A stretch of DNA of 64,000 nt from Rhizobium sp. TH135. GTDB lineage: Bacteria; Pseudomonadota; Alphaproteobacteria; Rhizobiales; Rhizobiaceae. The translations under genes and the position numbers were made by a program. Each line of letters opens with the position of its first letter. Within the stretch, counting starts at the first letter, position 1. The notes below the pieces were generated by a model. The model did no database searches and was not told the DNA's origin. It worked only from the letters and a program-made list of their open reading frames with translations. Positions 24,257 through 35,367 of the stretch are shown here, piece after piece. The stretch is from contig NZ_PKRP01000007.1 of assembly GCF_002855515.1 (NCBI RefSeq), positions 124,001 through 188,000 of the forward strand. Direction: 5' to 3'.

Positions 24257-25393
24257 ATGCTGGACCCAGTGAAGATCGGCATTCTCTATTCGACGACCGG
24301 GCCTTATGGGGCCATGGGCCGCGATGCTTTCGACGGCGTGGAATTCGCATTCCACGAATACAGAAACGCCGGCGGCACCCGCGTCCAGCCGGTTTTCTTC
24401 GATCCCCATGCCGATCTCGCCGCCTATCTGGAAGGCGCCCGCAGCCTGATCCGCGACAGCGGCTGCCGACACATCATCGGCACCATTACCTCCGCCGCAC
24501 GCAAGGAAGTGCTGCCGCTGGTCGAAAAACACGACGGGCTCTTGTGGTACATGTGCCCTTATGAAGGCTTCGAGGCCAATGAGAATGTCATCTATATCGG
24601 CGGCTGTCCGAACCAGCACCTGATCCCGCTCTTCGAACATCTTGTCCCCCGCTACGGCACCCGCCCCTACCTCGTTGGGGCAAACTATGTCTGGGGCTGG
24701 GAGATGAACCGGCTGGCGCGCGAACTTGTCGCCAATGCAGGCGGCACCGTGCTCGGCGAACGCTACCTGCCGCTCGAGGAAACGGCCGTCGAGCGCATCA
24801 TTGCCGACATCGCGGAAAAGCGCCCGAGCTTCATCCTCAACAATCTCATCGGCCCATCGAGCTATGCCTTCCTGGAGGCAATGCACGAACTCGGCAAACG
24901 CGACCCGGCCTTTCTGCCGGAGAATTGCCCCGTGGCGAGCTGTGACCTGCAGGAAAGCGAACTGGATGAAGTCGCGGCTGGTGCTGCGACCGGCCAGCTT
25001 TGCGCCGCCTCCTATTTCGATACGCTCGACAGCGCCGAAAACCGCGACTTCAAAGCACGCCTTCGCGCCTTCAAACCCGAGACGCGACGCGTCTCCAGCA
25101 TCTTCGCCAGCGCCTATACGGCGGTCACCATGTGCATCGCCGCCATCGAGGCATCGGCCGCCAGCGACCCCGCGACCGTGCGTCGACAGGTCCACGGCCG
25201 AACCTGGCCGGGCCTCTTCGGCGCAATGACCGTCGATCCGGCAACCAATCACGCAGCCCTCCCCTTCCTGCTCGGCCGCATCAATGCCGAGCGCGGATTT
25301 GACGTGATTGCCTCGCGACCACCCTTGGCCGCAGATCCCTACCTCACCGGCGGCAGCACGCGTCGTGAACCTCTGTTGAGGGTGGTGTCATGA
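24257..25393 (+). CDS. amiC: AmiC-like amide-binding regulator of AmiR
   Basis: A 378-residue type I periplasmic-binding-fold protein without a signal peptide, so cytoplasmic. The start at 24257 follows GGAAAG and lies just after the leader terminator; the frame is open from 24038, but that would require translation through the terminator. It begins PVKIGILYSTTGPYGAMGRDAFDG and has GTITSAARKEVLPLVEKHDGLLWYMCPYEGFE, matching AmiC and UrtA-like proteins; Pseudomonas AmiC has 385 residues. In Pseudomonas, AmiC holds AmiR inactive until an amide such as acetamide binds. It overlaps amiR by ATGA. Confidence 0.88.
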   Translation: MLDPVKIGILYSTTGPYGAMGRDAFDGVEFAFHEYRNAGGTRVQPVFFDPHADLAAYLEGARSLIRDSGCRHIIGTITSAARKEVLPLVEKHDGLLWYMCPYEGFEANENVIYIGGCPNQHLIPLFEHLVPRYGTRPYLVGANYVWGWEMNRLARELVANAGGTVLGERYLPLEETAVERIIADIAEKRPSFILNNLIGPSSYAFLEAMHELGKRDPAFLPENCPVASCDLQESELDEVAAGAATGQLCAASYFDTLDSAENRDFKARLRAFKPETRRVSSIFASAYTAVTMCIAAIEASAASDPATVRRQVHGRTWPGLFGAMTVDPATNHAALPFLLGRINAERGFDVIASRPPLAADPYLTGGSTRREPLLRVVS

Positions 25394-25974
25394 TCGCCAA
25401 GACGCCGAACTTCACAGGCTGGCGCGTCGTGATCCTCGCAGAGGACGACACGAATACCGAAAAGCTGCGCCGCCAGCTCGCTCTGCTCGGGATTTCCTCG
25501 TCTCTCCAGTGGCTGCCTCTGGCGGAGGAGCATTTGCCCGATCTGGTGATCGTCGACGCCGATCGCGGTTGGGACGAGCTCCTGCCTTGGGCACGGCGCA
25601 AACCCGCGCGTCCGGTTGCGGCCCTCCTGGGCTCGGAAGCACCAGGACGGATCGCCTGGGCAATCGACTGCGGAGCGACATCCTTCATTCCGAAGCCCGT
25701 TTCGGCCTCGACGATTTACCCGGCTCTCGTGCTAGCCGTCAGCGCTTACGAGCAGCGACTTGAGGATGAGGCACGGATCGCCCGGCTTGAAGAGCGGCTG
25801 AAACTGCGCCCGATCGTCTTTGCCGCAGTCAATCGCCTGAAGACCGAACGGCAGATTGACGACGAACAGGCCTACGTCTTGCTCAGAACCTGCGCCATGC
25901 GACGCCGTATTCCCCTTGAACAACTGGCAGCGCTCCTCGTCGGCGGGCTCGAAACACTGTGCGAGGCAGGCTGA
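25390..25974 (+). CDS. amiR: AmiR-like ANTAR-domain transcription antiterminator
   Basis: A 194-residue protein with a degenerate receiver domain (VVILAEDDTNTEKLRRQLALLG at the start, lacking a normal phosphoacceptor arrangement), a coiled-coil (SAYEQRLEDEARIARLEERLKLRPIVFAAVNRLK) and a C-terminal ANTAR RNA-binding domain (DDEQAYVLLRTCAMRRRIPLEQLAALLV). This order is that of AmiR. It should bind leader RNA and prevent termination at 24198-24241, thereby controlling its own operon. It overlaps amiC (ATGA) and the permease (TGATG). Confidence 0.9.
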   Translation: MIAKTPNFTGWRVVILAEDDTNTEKLRRQLALLGISSSLQWLPLAEEHLPDLVIVDADRGWDELLPWARRKPARPVAALLGSEAPGRIAWAIDCGATSFIPKPVSASTIYPALVLAVSAYEQRLEDEARIARLEERLKLRPIVFAAVNRLKTERQIDDEQAYVLLRTCAMRRRIPLEQLAALLVGGLETLCEAG

Positions 25975-26822
25975 TGCGGATCTTAAAGGAAATCGGCCGC
26001 CAGCCTGCGGCCCTGTTCGGCCTGATCGTCATCGCCTTGGTCATCCTGGCGGCGCTCGGCGCTCCGCTCTTTGCCCCATTCGACCCCAATGAGCAGATGT
26101 TCGATGGACTGACCCTCGAGGGCGCACCGATGCCGCCCGGCGGTCCGTTCGTGCTCGGGACCGATACGCTCGGTCGCGACCTCCTCTCCCGCATGCTTTT
26201 CGGCGCCCGGACATCGCTGATCATCGGCCTCGTTGCCAATGGCGTCGCAGTCTCGATCGGACTTCTCGTGGGCATTATGGCCGGCTATCTCCGCGGCTGG
26301 GCCGGCAATCTCATCATGCGCTTCACGGATCTGATGATGGCCTTCCCGGCGCTGCTGCTTGCCATTGTGCTCGCCGCCCTTCTGAAACCCAGCCTCTGGA
26401 TCGTCGCGCTCGTGATTGCGCTCGTCAATTGGGTTCAGGTTGCGCGCATCGTCTATACCGAGACCCGCGGACTGGTGGAGCGTGACTTCATTCTGGCCGA
26501 ACGGTCGCTGGGCGCCGGTCACGCCCGCATTCTCTTCCTGCACATCCTGCCGCATCTGGTGCCGACGGCCATCGTCTGGGGCACGCTCGGGATCGCGACC
26601 ACAGTGCTTTTGGAAGCAACGCTCTCCTTCCTCGGCATCGGCGTCCAACCGCCTGATCCGTCCTGGGGCAACATCATCTTCGAGAGCCAGAGCTACTTCC
26701 AGGCAGCCCCCTGGCTGGTCTTCTTCCCAGGCGCTGTGATCCTGCTGACCGCCCTCGCCTTCAACCTAGTGGGTGACGCCCTGCGCGACATCCTTGATCC
26801 GACGCAGAGAGGAAGAGGCTGA
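25974..26822 (+). CDS. Dipeptide/oligopeptide-type ABC permease (DppC-like)
   Basis: A 282-residue inner-membrane permease. The start ATG 25974 overlaps the amiR stop (TGATG). It has the DppC N-terminal pattern (AALFGLIVIALVILAALGAPLFAPFDPNE, HVLGTDTLGRDLLSRMLFGARTSL-type segment) and the EAA loop ERSLGAGHARILFLHILPHLVPT, with the end LEATLSFLGIGVQPPDPSWGN. Here the DppC gene precedes the DppB gene, the reverse of the usual order. Confidence 0.93.
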   Translation: MRILKEIGRQPAALFGLIVIALVILAALGAPLFAPFDPNEQMFDGLTLEGAPMPPGGPFVLGTDTLGRDLLSRMLFGARTSLIIGLVANGVAVSIGLLVGIMAGYLRGWAGNLIMRFTDLMMAFPALLLAIVLAALLKPSLWIVALVIALVNWVQVARIVYTETRGLVERDFILAERSLGAGHARILFLHILPHLVPTAIVWGTLGIATTVLLEATLSFLGIGVQPPDPSWGNIIFESQSYFQAAPWLVFFPGAVILLTALAFNLVGDALRDILDPTQRGRG

Positions 26823-27742
26823 TGTTGGCTGTCTTGGGACAACGCCTGGTCCAATCCGTACTGATCCTGTTCGGCGTGGCAGCGATCACCTTCGTGTTGC
26901 TTTACGCCCTGCCCGCCGACCCCGCACGCATGCTCGCCGGGCGGAGCGCCACGGCCCAGACGGTCGAAAACATCCGGCGCGAACTCGGCCTCGACCAGCC
27001 TCTGCCCGTCCAGTTTGCCCAATATGTCGGCGGCTTGGTCCAGGGAGATCTGGGCCGTTCCTATGCCCAGAAGACCGAGGTGGTGACACTCATTGCAGCC
27101 CGGTTGCCGGCAACGCTCACACTGATGGCCGCCGGCATATTCCTTGAGGTACTTCTCGGCGTCATCCTCGGTTCGATCGCAGCCCTCAATCGCGGCGGCC
27201 TTCTCGACCGCACGGTCATGATGTCCGCCTTTGTCGGGGTGTCGGCCCCGCAATTCGTCGTCGCCCTGCTGCTACTCTATGTCTTTGCCGCCACGCTCGG
27301 CTGGTTTCCGATGTCCGGCTATGGCACGGCCGCCCATGTGGTCCTGCCAGCCGTCACACTCGGCATGCTCGGAGCCGGCTGGTATGCCCGCATGGTGCGC
27401 TCGGCGATGATCGACGTGCTGAACCAGGACTATATCCGCACCGCACGCGCTAAGGGACTATCCGGAGCCCGTGTGATCCTGCGCCATGTCCTGCCCAATG
27501 CCATCCTGCCGATCATCGCCATGATCGGCATCGATATCGGCCAGTTCATGGGCGGCGTGGTCGTGGTCGAGGCCGTCTATGGCTGGCCCGGCATCGGCCA
27601 GCTTGCCTGGCAGGCCATCCAGCAGGTGGACATCCCGATCATCATGGGTGTCACGCTCACCTCCGCTCTCGCTATCATCACCGGCAATCTGATTGCCGAC
27701 CTGATTGCGCCGGTCATCGACCCGCGTATCCGCTCACACTGA
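26822..27742 (+). CDS. Dipeptide/oligopeptide-type ABC permease (DppB-like)
   Basis: A 306-residue permease overlapping the previous gene by TGATG. DppB features: LGQRLVQSVLILFGVAAITFVLL at the N terminus, ADPARMLAGRSATAQTVENIRRELGLDQPLPVQF, and the EAA loop ARAKGLSGARVILRHVLPNAILPIIAMIG, then VVVEAVYGWPGIGQL. It forms the channel with the DppC-like subunit. Confidence 0.93.
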   Translation: MLAVLGQRLVQSVLILFGVAAITFVLLYALPADPARMLAGRSATAQTVENIRRELGLDQPLPVQFAQYVGGLVQGDLGRSYAQKTEVVTLIAARLPATLTLMAAGIFLEVLLGVILGSIAALNRGGLLDRTVMMSAFVGVSAPQFVVALLLLYVFAATLGWFPMSGYGTAAHVVLPAVTLGMLGAGWYARMVRSAMIDVLNQDYIRTARAKGLSGARVILRHVLPNAILPIIAMIGIDIGQFMGGVVVVEAVYGWPGIGQLAWQAIQQVDIPIIMGVTLTSALAIITGNLIADLIAPVIDPRIRSH

Positions 27743-27769
27743 AGCCTAACGACAAAAGGGGAACGTTCA

Positions 27770-29389
27770 ATGTTCAGAAGTATGCTTCTCAACTCAACCG
27801 CCGCCGCCCTTATGGCGCTGATGCCGTTTGCGGCCAGCGCCCAGGATACGCCGGCCAAGGGTGGTGACATCGTCGTCACCTACAAGGACGACATCACGAC
27901 GCTCGACCCGGCCATCGGCTATGACTGGGTCAACTGGTCGATGATCAAGAGCCTCTATTCCCGCCTCATGGATTATGAGCCTGGCACCGCCAATCTCGTG
28001 CCGTCGCTCGCCGAAAGCTTCGACGTCTCTGCCGATGGCCTGACCTACACTTTCAAGCTCCGTCCGGGCGTCAAGTTCTCCAACGGCCGCGCAGTCGTCG
28101 CCTCCGACGTCAAGTATTCGATCGAACGCGCCGTCAATCCGAAGACGCAAGGTCCGGGTGCCGGCTTCTTCGGCGCCATCAACGGCTTCGATGCCGTATC
28201 CGGCGGTACGTCCGAAACCCTGTCGGGCATCGAAACGCCTGATGACATGACTGTCGTCTTCAAACTGTCCCGCCCGGATGCCACCTTCCTGCACGTGCTC
28301 GCGATCAACTTCGCCTCGGTCGTGCCGAAGGAAGCCGTGGAAGCGGCAGCCGGCGACTTCGGCAAGAAGCCGGTCGGATCCGGCACCTTCATCCTGAAGG
28401 ACTGGACGATCGGCCAGAGGCTCGTCTTCGACCGCAATCCTGACTACTTCAACAAGGATCTGCCCTACATCGACAAGGTAACCGTCGAAGTCGGCCAGGA
28501 GCCGCTCGTCGCTCTCCTGCGTCTGCAGCAGGGCGAGATCGACATTGCCGGCGACGGAATTCCGCCAGCCAAGTTCCTCGAGATCAAGAACTCGCCTGAA
28601 GGCGCGCAGATGATCGTCGACGGCGAACAGCTGCATACCGGCTATCTGACGCTCAACACCAAGATCAAGCCACTCGACGACGTCAAGGTCCGCCAGGCGA
28701 TCAACATGGCCGTCAACAAGGAGCGCATCACCCGCATCCTGAACGGTCGCGCAACGCCTGCAAACCAGCCCTTGCCGCCGCTGATGCCGGGTTACGACAA
28801 GGCCTTCACCGGCTATGCCTTCGACGTTGAAAAGGCCAAGGCCCTGCTTGCCGAAGCCGGCTTCCCCGACGGCTTCGAAACGGTGCTCTACTCTACCAAC
28901 ACCGATCCGCAGCCCCGTATCGCCCAGGCGATCCAGCAGGATCTGGCGGCCATCGGCGTCAAGGCCGAAGTCCGTGCACTGGCGCAGGGCAACGTGATCG
29001 CGGCCGGTGGCACCGAAGGCGAAGCCCCGATGATCTGGTCCGGCGGCATGGCCTGGATCGCTGACTTCCCGGATCCGTCCAACTTCTACGGCCCGATCCT
29101 CGGCTGCGGCGGCGCGGTCCAGGGCGGCTGGAACTGGTCCTGGTATTGCAACGAGGCGCTCGACAAGCGGGCGATCGAAGCCGACTCGATGTCCGATCCG
29201 GCCAAGGTTGCCGAACGTCAGGCGGCCTGGGGCAAGATCTTCACCGACATCATGGCGGATGCGCCCTGGGTGCCGGTCATCAACGAACGTCGTGTCGTTG
29301 CCAAGTCGGCACGCATGGGCGGTCCTGACAACATCTACATCGATCCGACCCGCGTCATCAATTACGACGCGATCTTCGTGAAGCAGTAA
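27770..29389 (+). CDS. ABC transporter substrate-binding protein, peptide/nickel family (DppA-like)
   Basis: A 539-residue family 5 extracellular binding protein. Signal peptide MFRSMLLNSTAAALMALMPFAASAQD; the mature protein begins GGDIVVTYKDDITTLDPAIGYDWVNWSMIKSLYSRLMDYE and has LVPSLAESFDVSADGLTYTFKLRPGVKFSNGRAVVASDV. The neighbouring formamidase and AmiC sensor suggest the ligand is a small amide or amidated compound rather than a peptide; this is inference. It lies 27 bases after the permease gene and is followed by a strong RNA hairpin. Confidence 0.92.
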   Translation: MFRSMLLNSTAAALMALMPFAASAQDTPAKGGDIVVTYKDDITTLDPAIGYDWVNWSMIKSLYSRLMDYEPGTANLVPSLAESFDVSADGLTYTFKLRPGVKFSNGRAVVASDVKYSIERAVNPKTQGPGAGFFGAINGFDAVSGGTSETLSGIETPDDMTVVFKLSRPDATFLHVLAINFASVVPKEAVEAAAGDFGKKPVGSGTFILKDWTIGQRLVFDRNPDYFNKDLPYIDKVTVEVGQEPLVALLRLQQGEIDIAGDGIPPAKFLEIKNSPEGAQMIVDGEQLHTGYLTLNTKIKPLDDVKVRQAINMAVNKERITRILNGRATPANQPLPPLMPGYDKAFTGYAFDVEKAKALLAEAGFPDGFETVLYSTNTDPQPRIAQAIQQDLAAIGVKAEVRALAQGNVIAAGGTEGEAPMIWSGGMAWIADFPDPSNFYGPILGCGGAVQGGWNWSWYCNEALDKRAIEADSMSDPAKVAERQAAWGKIFTDIMADAPWVPVINERRVVAKSARMGGPDNIYIDPTRVINYDAIFVKQ

Positions 29390-29402
29390 CGCAACTGCCC
29401 TT

Positions 29403-29430
29403 GCTGCCCCCTCCTGACCGAGGGGGCAGC
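29403..29430 (+). other. Intercistronic RNA hairpin after the amide binding-protein gene
   Basis: GCTGCCCCCTC (29403-29413), six-base loop, perfect complement (29420-29430), starting 14 bases after the stop codon and lacking a U tract. It probably protects the 3' end of the binding-protein mRNA. Confidence 0.7.
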
Positions 29431-29469
29431 GCCTGAGGAAACACACGAAAAAACACTTGAGGCATCATC

Positions 29470-30410
29470 ATGTGCGTCGCCTGCAACCACACCATTCACC
29501 GGGCCCAGCATAACTTTGGCTGGAACAAGGACTTCTCCCCTGCCCTCGTCGCCAAGCCGGGCGAAACGATCCTGTTCGAATGCCTGGATTCCTCCGGCGG
29601 ACAGCTCGGAGCCGACGCGACACTCGACACGCTCGCCAACCTGGATTTCGGCAAGATCAATCCGGTTTCGGGCCCCGTCTATGTCGAAGGCGCAGAGCCG
29701 GGCGACGCCTTGAAGGTGACGATCCGCAAATTCCATCCGTCCGGCCATGGCTGGACCGCGAATATCCCGGGCTTCGGTCTTCTTGCAGACCAGTTCAAGG
29801 ATCCGGCGCTGCATGTCTGGTCCTACGACACCGCATCGATGGCCCCGGCCGCCTATGGCCCTGGCGGCAAGGTGCCTCTGAAGCCCTTCACCGGCACGAT
29901 CGGCGTCGCACCGGCAGAGGCAGGGCTTCACTCGGTCGTCCCGCCCCGTCGCGTTGGCGGCAACATGGACATCCGCGACCTGACCTCGGGCGTCACGCTC
30001 TATCTTCCGATCGAAGTGCAAGGCGCGCTGTTCTCGGTCGGCGACACGCATGCCGCCCAGGGCGACGGTGAAGTCTGCGGAACCGCAATCGAAAGCCAGA
30101 TGAACGTCGAGCTGACCCTCGATCTCGTCAAGGGCGCCAATCTGAAGTCGCCGCGCTTCACGACGACCGAACCCGTGACCCGTCATCTCGATGGCGCCGG
30201 CTACGAAGTCACCACCGGCATCGGCCCCGACCTGATGACCGGTGCGCAGGAAGCGGTCATGCGGATGATCGATCTGCTCACGGCCGAACACGGCATGAAC
30301 CCGGTCGACGCCTACATGCTGTGCTCGGTCTGCGGAGACCTCAGGATCAGCGAAATCGTCGACATGCCCAACTGGGTCGTGTCCTTCTATTTCCCGAGGA
30401 TCGTTCTTTC

Positions 30411-30414
<4 letters not shown>
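29470..30414 (+). CDS. fmdA: Acetamidase/formamidase family amidohydrolase
   Basis: A 314-residue cytoplasmic enzyme of the FmdA/AmdA family, which hydrolyses short amides (formamide, acetamide) to ammonia and the acid. Family signatures: HNFGWNKDFSPALVAKPGE, GPVYVEGAEPGDALKVTI, GVAPAEAGLHSVVPPRRVGGNMDIRDL, and VGDTHAAQGDGEVCGTAIE, the metal/active-site block. It is embedded between the importer's binding-protein and ATPase genes, so uptake and hydrolysis of the same amide are likely linked, with AmiC sensing the amide. Confidence 0.92.
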
Positions 30415-32114
<1,700 letters not shown>

Positions 32115-32204
32115 GCCGAGGGGTTAAAACGACTGACACGAAGCAAGATCCGGATGGATGACGGCGCCATAAGATCTGTCGGAGTGCTGCCTTGCAGCCG
32201 CGCC

Positions 32205-32903
32205 TTACGGCTCCAGACCCGCGCAGCGCGCGGTATTGCGGATATGCGTTTCCATCTCGAGCTTCGCCCGTAGCCCGTCATTGGCCCTGAGCGCCGCAAT
32301 GATCTTGCGGTGCTCGCCGATCGAGTCCCGCATACGCTCCGGGTCGGTGATCGGGATCGGCTGGCGTTGGGTCTCCGTCACCTGATCCCGCACTGTTTGA
32401 TAGAGTGCCTTGAGCATAGCATTCGAGCAGGCGGAAACGATGGTGCCGTGAAACTCGAGGTCCGCCTCGACATTTGCGAGAAGGTCCTGGTTCGCCCAGC
32501 ACTCTTCCATCGTCCGTGTCGCCTGCTCCATCTTGTCGAGCTGCAACTGGGTCAGACGGCCTGCCGCCAGCCGGGCGATCTCGCCCTCCAGCAGGATGCG
32601 TGTCTGGAAGACGTCGAAGACGGAATAGCTGTCGGAATACCGCCAGGGCGCCATGTGACCGGCGGCACCCGAACTAGGCGCAGAAGGACTTGCAACGAAG
32701 GTGCCCCGCCCTGCCTCGGTCTTCAACAGCCCCAGTGTTTCCAGCGTCAGCAGCGCTTCCCGCAGAGAGGCTCGGCTGATGCCGAACTTCTGGGAGAACT
32801 CGCGCTGGGAAGGGATCTTCTCGCCCGGCTTCAGCTGTCCGGACTGGATCATACCCTGAATTTCGCGTGCCACAGACTGCGGAACGAGCGTCTTGTTGAA
32901 CAT
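32205..32903 (-). CDS. GntR-family regulator, FadR/FCD type
   Basis: A 232-residue regulator. The start is ATG 32903 with AGGGA upstream; the longer frame to 32981 lacks a site. The winged helix (LVPQSVAREIQGMIQSGQLKPGEKIPSQREFSQKFGISRASLREAL) is followed by an FCD ligand domain with the metal-binding His/Asp pattern (EADLEFHGTIVSACSN, IGEHRKIIAALRAND). It is divergent from the amino acid importer at 33058; the gap contains a perfect 15-base palindrome of the TGGTC-N-GACCA type used by FadR-like regulators. Confidence 0.92.
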   Translation of the reverse strand: MFNKTLVPQSVAREIQGMIQSGQLKPGEKIPSQREFSQKFGISRASLREALLTLETLGLLKTEAGRGTFVASPSAPSSGAAGHMAPWRYSDSYSVFDVFQTRILLEGEIARLAAGRLTQLQLDKMEQATRTMEECWANQDLLANVEADLEFHGTIVSACSNAMLKALYQTVRDQVTETQRQPIPITDPERMRDSIGEHRKIIAALRANDGLRAKLEMETHIRNTARCAGLEP

Positions 32904-32995
32904 GCAGTCCCTTCCCTGGCGGCGTGCTTCAACGCGCAATCTATTTTTTTCGCCATCCTCTTGCCAAGCACAAAGCAGCATGCTTGTTTGGCCTG

Positions 32996-33010
32996 ACTGG
33001 TCTGACCAGT
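32996..33010. promoter_or_regulatory. GntR/FadR-type operator
   Basis: ACTGGTC-T-GACCAGT is a perfect 15-base palindrome midway between the GntR gene (start 32903) and the binding-protein gene (start 33058). A second partial half-site, TTAGACCA, follows immediately. The TGGTC-N-GACCA form matches operators of the FadR subfamily. Confidence 0.7.
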
Positions 33011-33057
33011 TAGACCAATGTAGATTGAGTCATGTTCAAAAAACAAGGGGAACTCTC

Positions 33058-33852
33058 ATGACACGTTCAACCACATTTAGAGCATCCATCTTCGCGGGCC
33101 TGTTGGCCGCATTTTCAACCGGCGCACAGGCCGCAGATCTGACCGTCGGCGCCAATATCGGCAACGTGCCCTGGGAATTCGAAGACGCCAGCGGCAAGGT
33201 CACGGGCTTCGAGGTCGATCTCGTCAACGAGATCGCCAAGCGCCTCGGCAAGACTGTTGAATTCGTCAACACGCCGTTCAACGGCCTCTTCCCGGCGGTC
33301 CAGTCGGGCCGCATCAACATGGCGATTTCGTCGATCACCATCACCGAGAAGCGCCTCGAATCCGTCTCCTTCGCGCAGCCCTATTATGACAGCGACCAGT
33401 CGCTGACCGTAACCGCCGCCTCCGGCATCACGGGCCTCAAGGACATGGGCGAGAAGGTCGTGGGCGTCGACACCGGCTCGACCGGCGACATGTGGGCGGA
33501 CGCCAACAAGGCCGAATACAAGCTCGGCGAGATCCGCCGCTTCGAAGGCCTCCAGCCGGCCATGCTCGACCTCGTCGCCGGTCGCGTCGACGGCTATATC
33601 TCCGATATCCCTGCCCTCCTCTACTACGTGAAGGACAAGCCGGAACTGAAAGTGGTGGAGCGCATCCCGACAGGCGAGAAATACTCGATCATGTTCAACA
33701 AGAACGATCCGCTCGCAACCGAGGTCAACACCGTCATCACCACGCTCAAGCAGGAAGGCTTCATCGCCAAGCTGCACGAGACCTGGTTCGGCGCGAAGGC
33801 CGAGGACACCACCTCGACCGTCACCGTGCTCGACATGCCCAAGGGCAAGTAA
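33058..33852 (+). CDS. Polar amino acid-type ABC substrate-binding protein
   Basis: A 264-residue family 3 binding protein. The start ATG 33058 follows AAGGGGAA and a signal peptide ends at TGAQAADL. Family blocks: [74 protein letters not shown]. The ligand is unknown; the downstream aminotransferase and dihydropyrimidinase suggest a nitrogen-rich, perhaps ureide- or hydantoin-like, compound. Confidence 0.92.
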   Translation: MTRSTTFRASIFAGLLAAFSTGAQAADLTVGANIGNVPWEFEDASGKVTGFEVDLVNEIAKRLGKTVEFVNTPFNGLFPAVQSGRINMAISSITITEKRLESVSFAQPYYDSDQSLTVTAASGITGLKDMGEKVVGVDTGSTGDMWADANKAEYKLGEIRRFEGLQPAMLDLVAGRVDGYISDIPALLYYVKDKPELKVVERIPTGEKYSIMFNKNDPLATEVNTVITTLKQEGFIAKLHETWFGAKAEDTTSTVTVLDMPKGK

Positions 33853-33866
33853 CGCTCGAAACGCAA

Positions 33867-33892
33867 CCGGCGGGACACTCTCGTTCCGCCGG
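33867..33892 (+). other. Intercistronic RNA hairpin after the amino acid binding-protein gene
   Basis: CCGGCGG (33867-33873) pairs with CCGCCGG (33886-33892); it begins 15 bases after the stop codon and has no U tract. Confidence 0.6.
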
Positions 33893-33915
33893 CCTGCCAT
33901 GGGAGCCGATGCGGC

Positions 33916-34587
33916 ATGACACTCATCAATACCTTCTTCAACCTCGACGTCTTGGCCGACAGTCTTCCTGCGCTGCTCTGGGGGCTGCTGGTCACGCTCC
34001 AGATCGGCGTGACGAGCATTCTCGTCGGCCTTGCCGGCGGCCTTTTCCTCGCAGTCGCACGCCTCTACGCACCGGCCTTCTTCAAGGTTCTGATCCGGAT
34101 CTACATCGACATCTTCCGCTCGATCCCGCTTCTGGTGCTGCTGATCGTCGTCTACTACGCCTTGCCCTTCGTCGGCATTCGCCTCTCGCCCTTCCTGTCG
34201 GCGGTGACTGCCCTGTCTCTGGTGTCTGCTGCCTACACCGCCGAGATCTTCCGCGCCGGCATCGAGGCCATCCCGCATGGCCAGTTCGAGGCCTCCGCAG
34301 CCCTCGGTCTCTCCAACCGTCACACCATGGTCGACGTGATCCTGCCCCAGGCGATCCGCATCGTCATTCCGCCGCTCACCAACAACTGCATCAATGTGAT
34401 GAAGGATACGGCGCTCGCTTCCGTTGTCGCCATGCCCGACCTCTTGAAGCAGGCGACCCAGGCCCAGGCACTCGCTGCCAATCCCACACCCCTCATCGGC
34501 GCAGCGCTGATCTACATCGCGCTCCTTTGGCCTATGGTCGCGATCGTCTCGCGCCTCGAGAAACATTTCAGCCGGGGGAAACGCTGA
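33916..34587 (+). CDS. Polar amino acid ABC permease (HisM/ArtQ family)
   Basis: A 223-residue permease with the His/Glu/Gln/Arg/opine motif: [57 protein letters not shown], and the EAA loop [33 protein letters not shown]. It is the only permease in this operon, so a homodimeric channel is likely. The stop overlaps the ATPase start (TGATG). Confidence 0.93.
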   Translation: MTLINTFFNLDVLADSLPALLWGLLVTLQIGVTSILVGLAGGLFLAVARLYAPAFFKVLIRIYIDIFRSIPLLVLLIVVYYALPFVGIRLSPFLSAVTALSLVSAAYTAEIFRAGIEAIPHGQFEASAALGLSNRHTMVDVILPQAIRIVIPPLTNNCINVMKDTALASVVAMPDLLKQATQAQALAANPTPLIGAALIYIALLWPMVAIVSRLEKHFSRGKR

Positions 34588-35336
34588 TGACCGGAACCAC
34601 TGCGCCCCTCATCTCGATCCGTGGGCTGACCAAGGCCTATGGCACCTTCACCGTTCTGCACGACATCGACCTCGACATATCAGAAGGTGAAGTGGTCTGC
34701 GTCATCGGCCCCTCTGGCTCGGGCAAGTCCACGCTGATCCGCTGCATCAATCATCTCGAGGCCTTTGCGCCAGAAAGCCGGATCACGGTCGATGGCATTC
34801 GCGTCGAGCCCGGCCCGGCGCTAGCCAAGGTGCGCGCGGAAGTCGGCATGGTCTTCCAATCCTTCAACCTCTTCCCGCACATGACCGTCTTGAAGAACGT
34901 CATGCTCGCCCCGATGCGGGTGCGCGGCACATCGGTGGCGGAAGCGGAGCGCAAGGCCCGCGAACTGCTGGCCCGCGTCGGCATCTCTGAGCAAGCCGAG
35001 AAGTTTCCAGGCCAGCTCTCGGGCGGCCAGCAACAGCGCGTAGCGATCGCCAGGGCGCTTGCGATGGAGCCGCGCGTCCTGCTCTTCGACGAGCCCACCT
35101 CGGCACTCGACCCGGAAATGGTGGGCGAGGTGCTGGACGTCATGCGCAAGCTGGCAGGCTCCGGCGTCACCATGGTGGTTGTCACGCATGAAATGGGCTT
35201 TGCCCGCCAGGTCGCCGACCGTGTGATCTTCATGGATGGCGGAAGGCTGGTCGAAAGCGGAGCACCGACCGAGATCTTCGACGCCCCACAGCATGAACGG
35301 ACGCGCGGCTTCCTCCGCGCAGTCCTCAATCACTGA
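34587..35336 (+). CDS. Polar amino acid ABC ATP-binding protein (GlnQ-like)
   Basis: A 249-residue ATPase. The start is ATG 34587 (TGATG overlap); the open frame upstream is a shadow of the permease. Walker [11 protein letters not shown]-loop [18 protein letters not shown], signature LSGGQQQR, Walker [21 protein letters not shown]-loop [16 protein letters not shown]. Typical GlnQ/HisP length and motifs. It might also serve the ATPase-less importer at 49431-51757. Confidence 0.95.
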   Translation: MTGTTAPLISIRGLTKAYGTFTVLHDIDLDISEGEVVCVIGPSGSGKSTLIRCINHLEAFAPESRITVDGIRVEPGPALAKVRAEVGMVFQSFNLFPHMTVLKNVMLAPMRVRGTSVAEAERKARELLARVGISEQAEKFPGQLSGGQQQRVAIARALAMEPRVLLFDEPTSALDPEMVGEVLDVMRKLAGSGVTMVVVTHEMGFARQVADRVIFMDGGRLVESGAPTEIFDAPQHERTRGFLRAVLNH

Positions 35337-35367
35337 ACAAGAAAAAACACTGGAGGACACCCCCGCA

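Noticed and set aside
27794..29446. 550-codon minus-strand open frame opposite the amide binding-protein gene
   Set aside because: Antisense shadow; no family features and no ribosome site, while the + strand protein is unmistakable.
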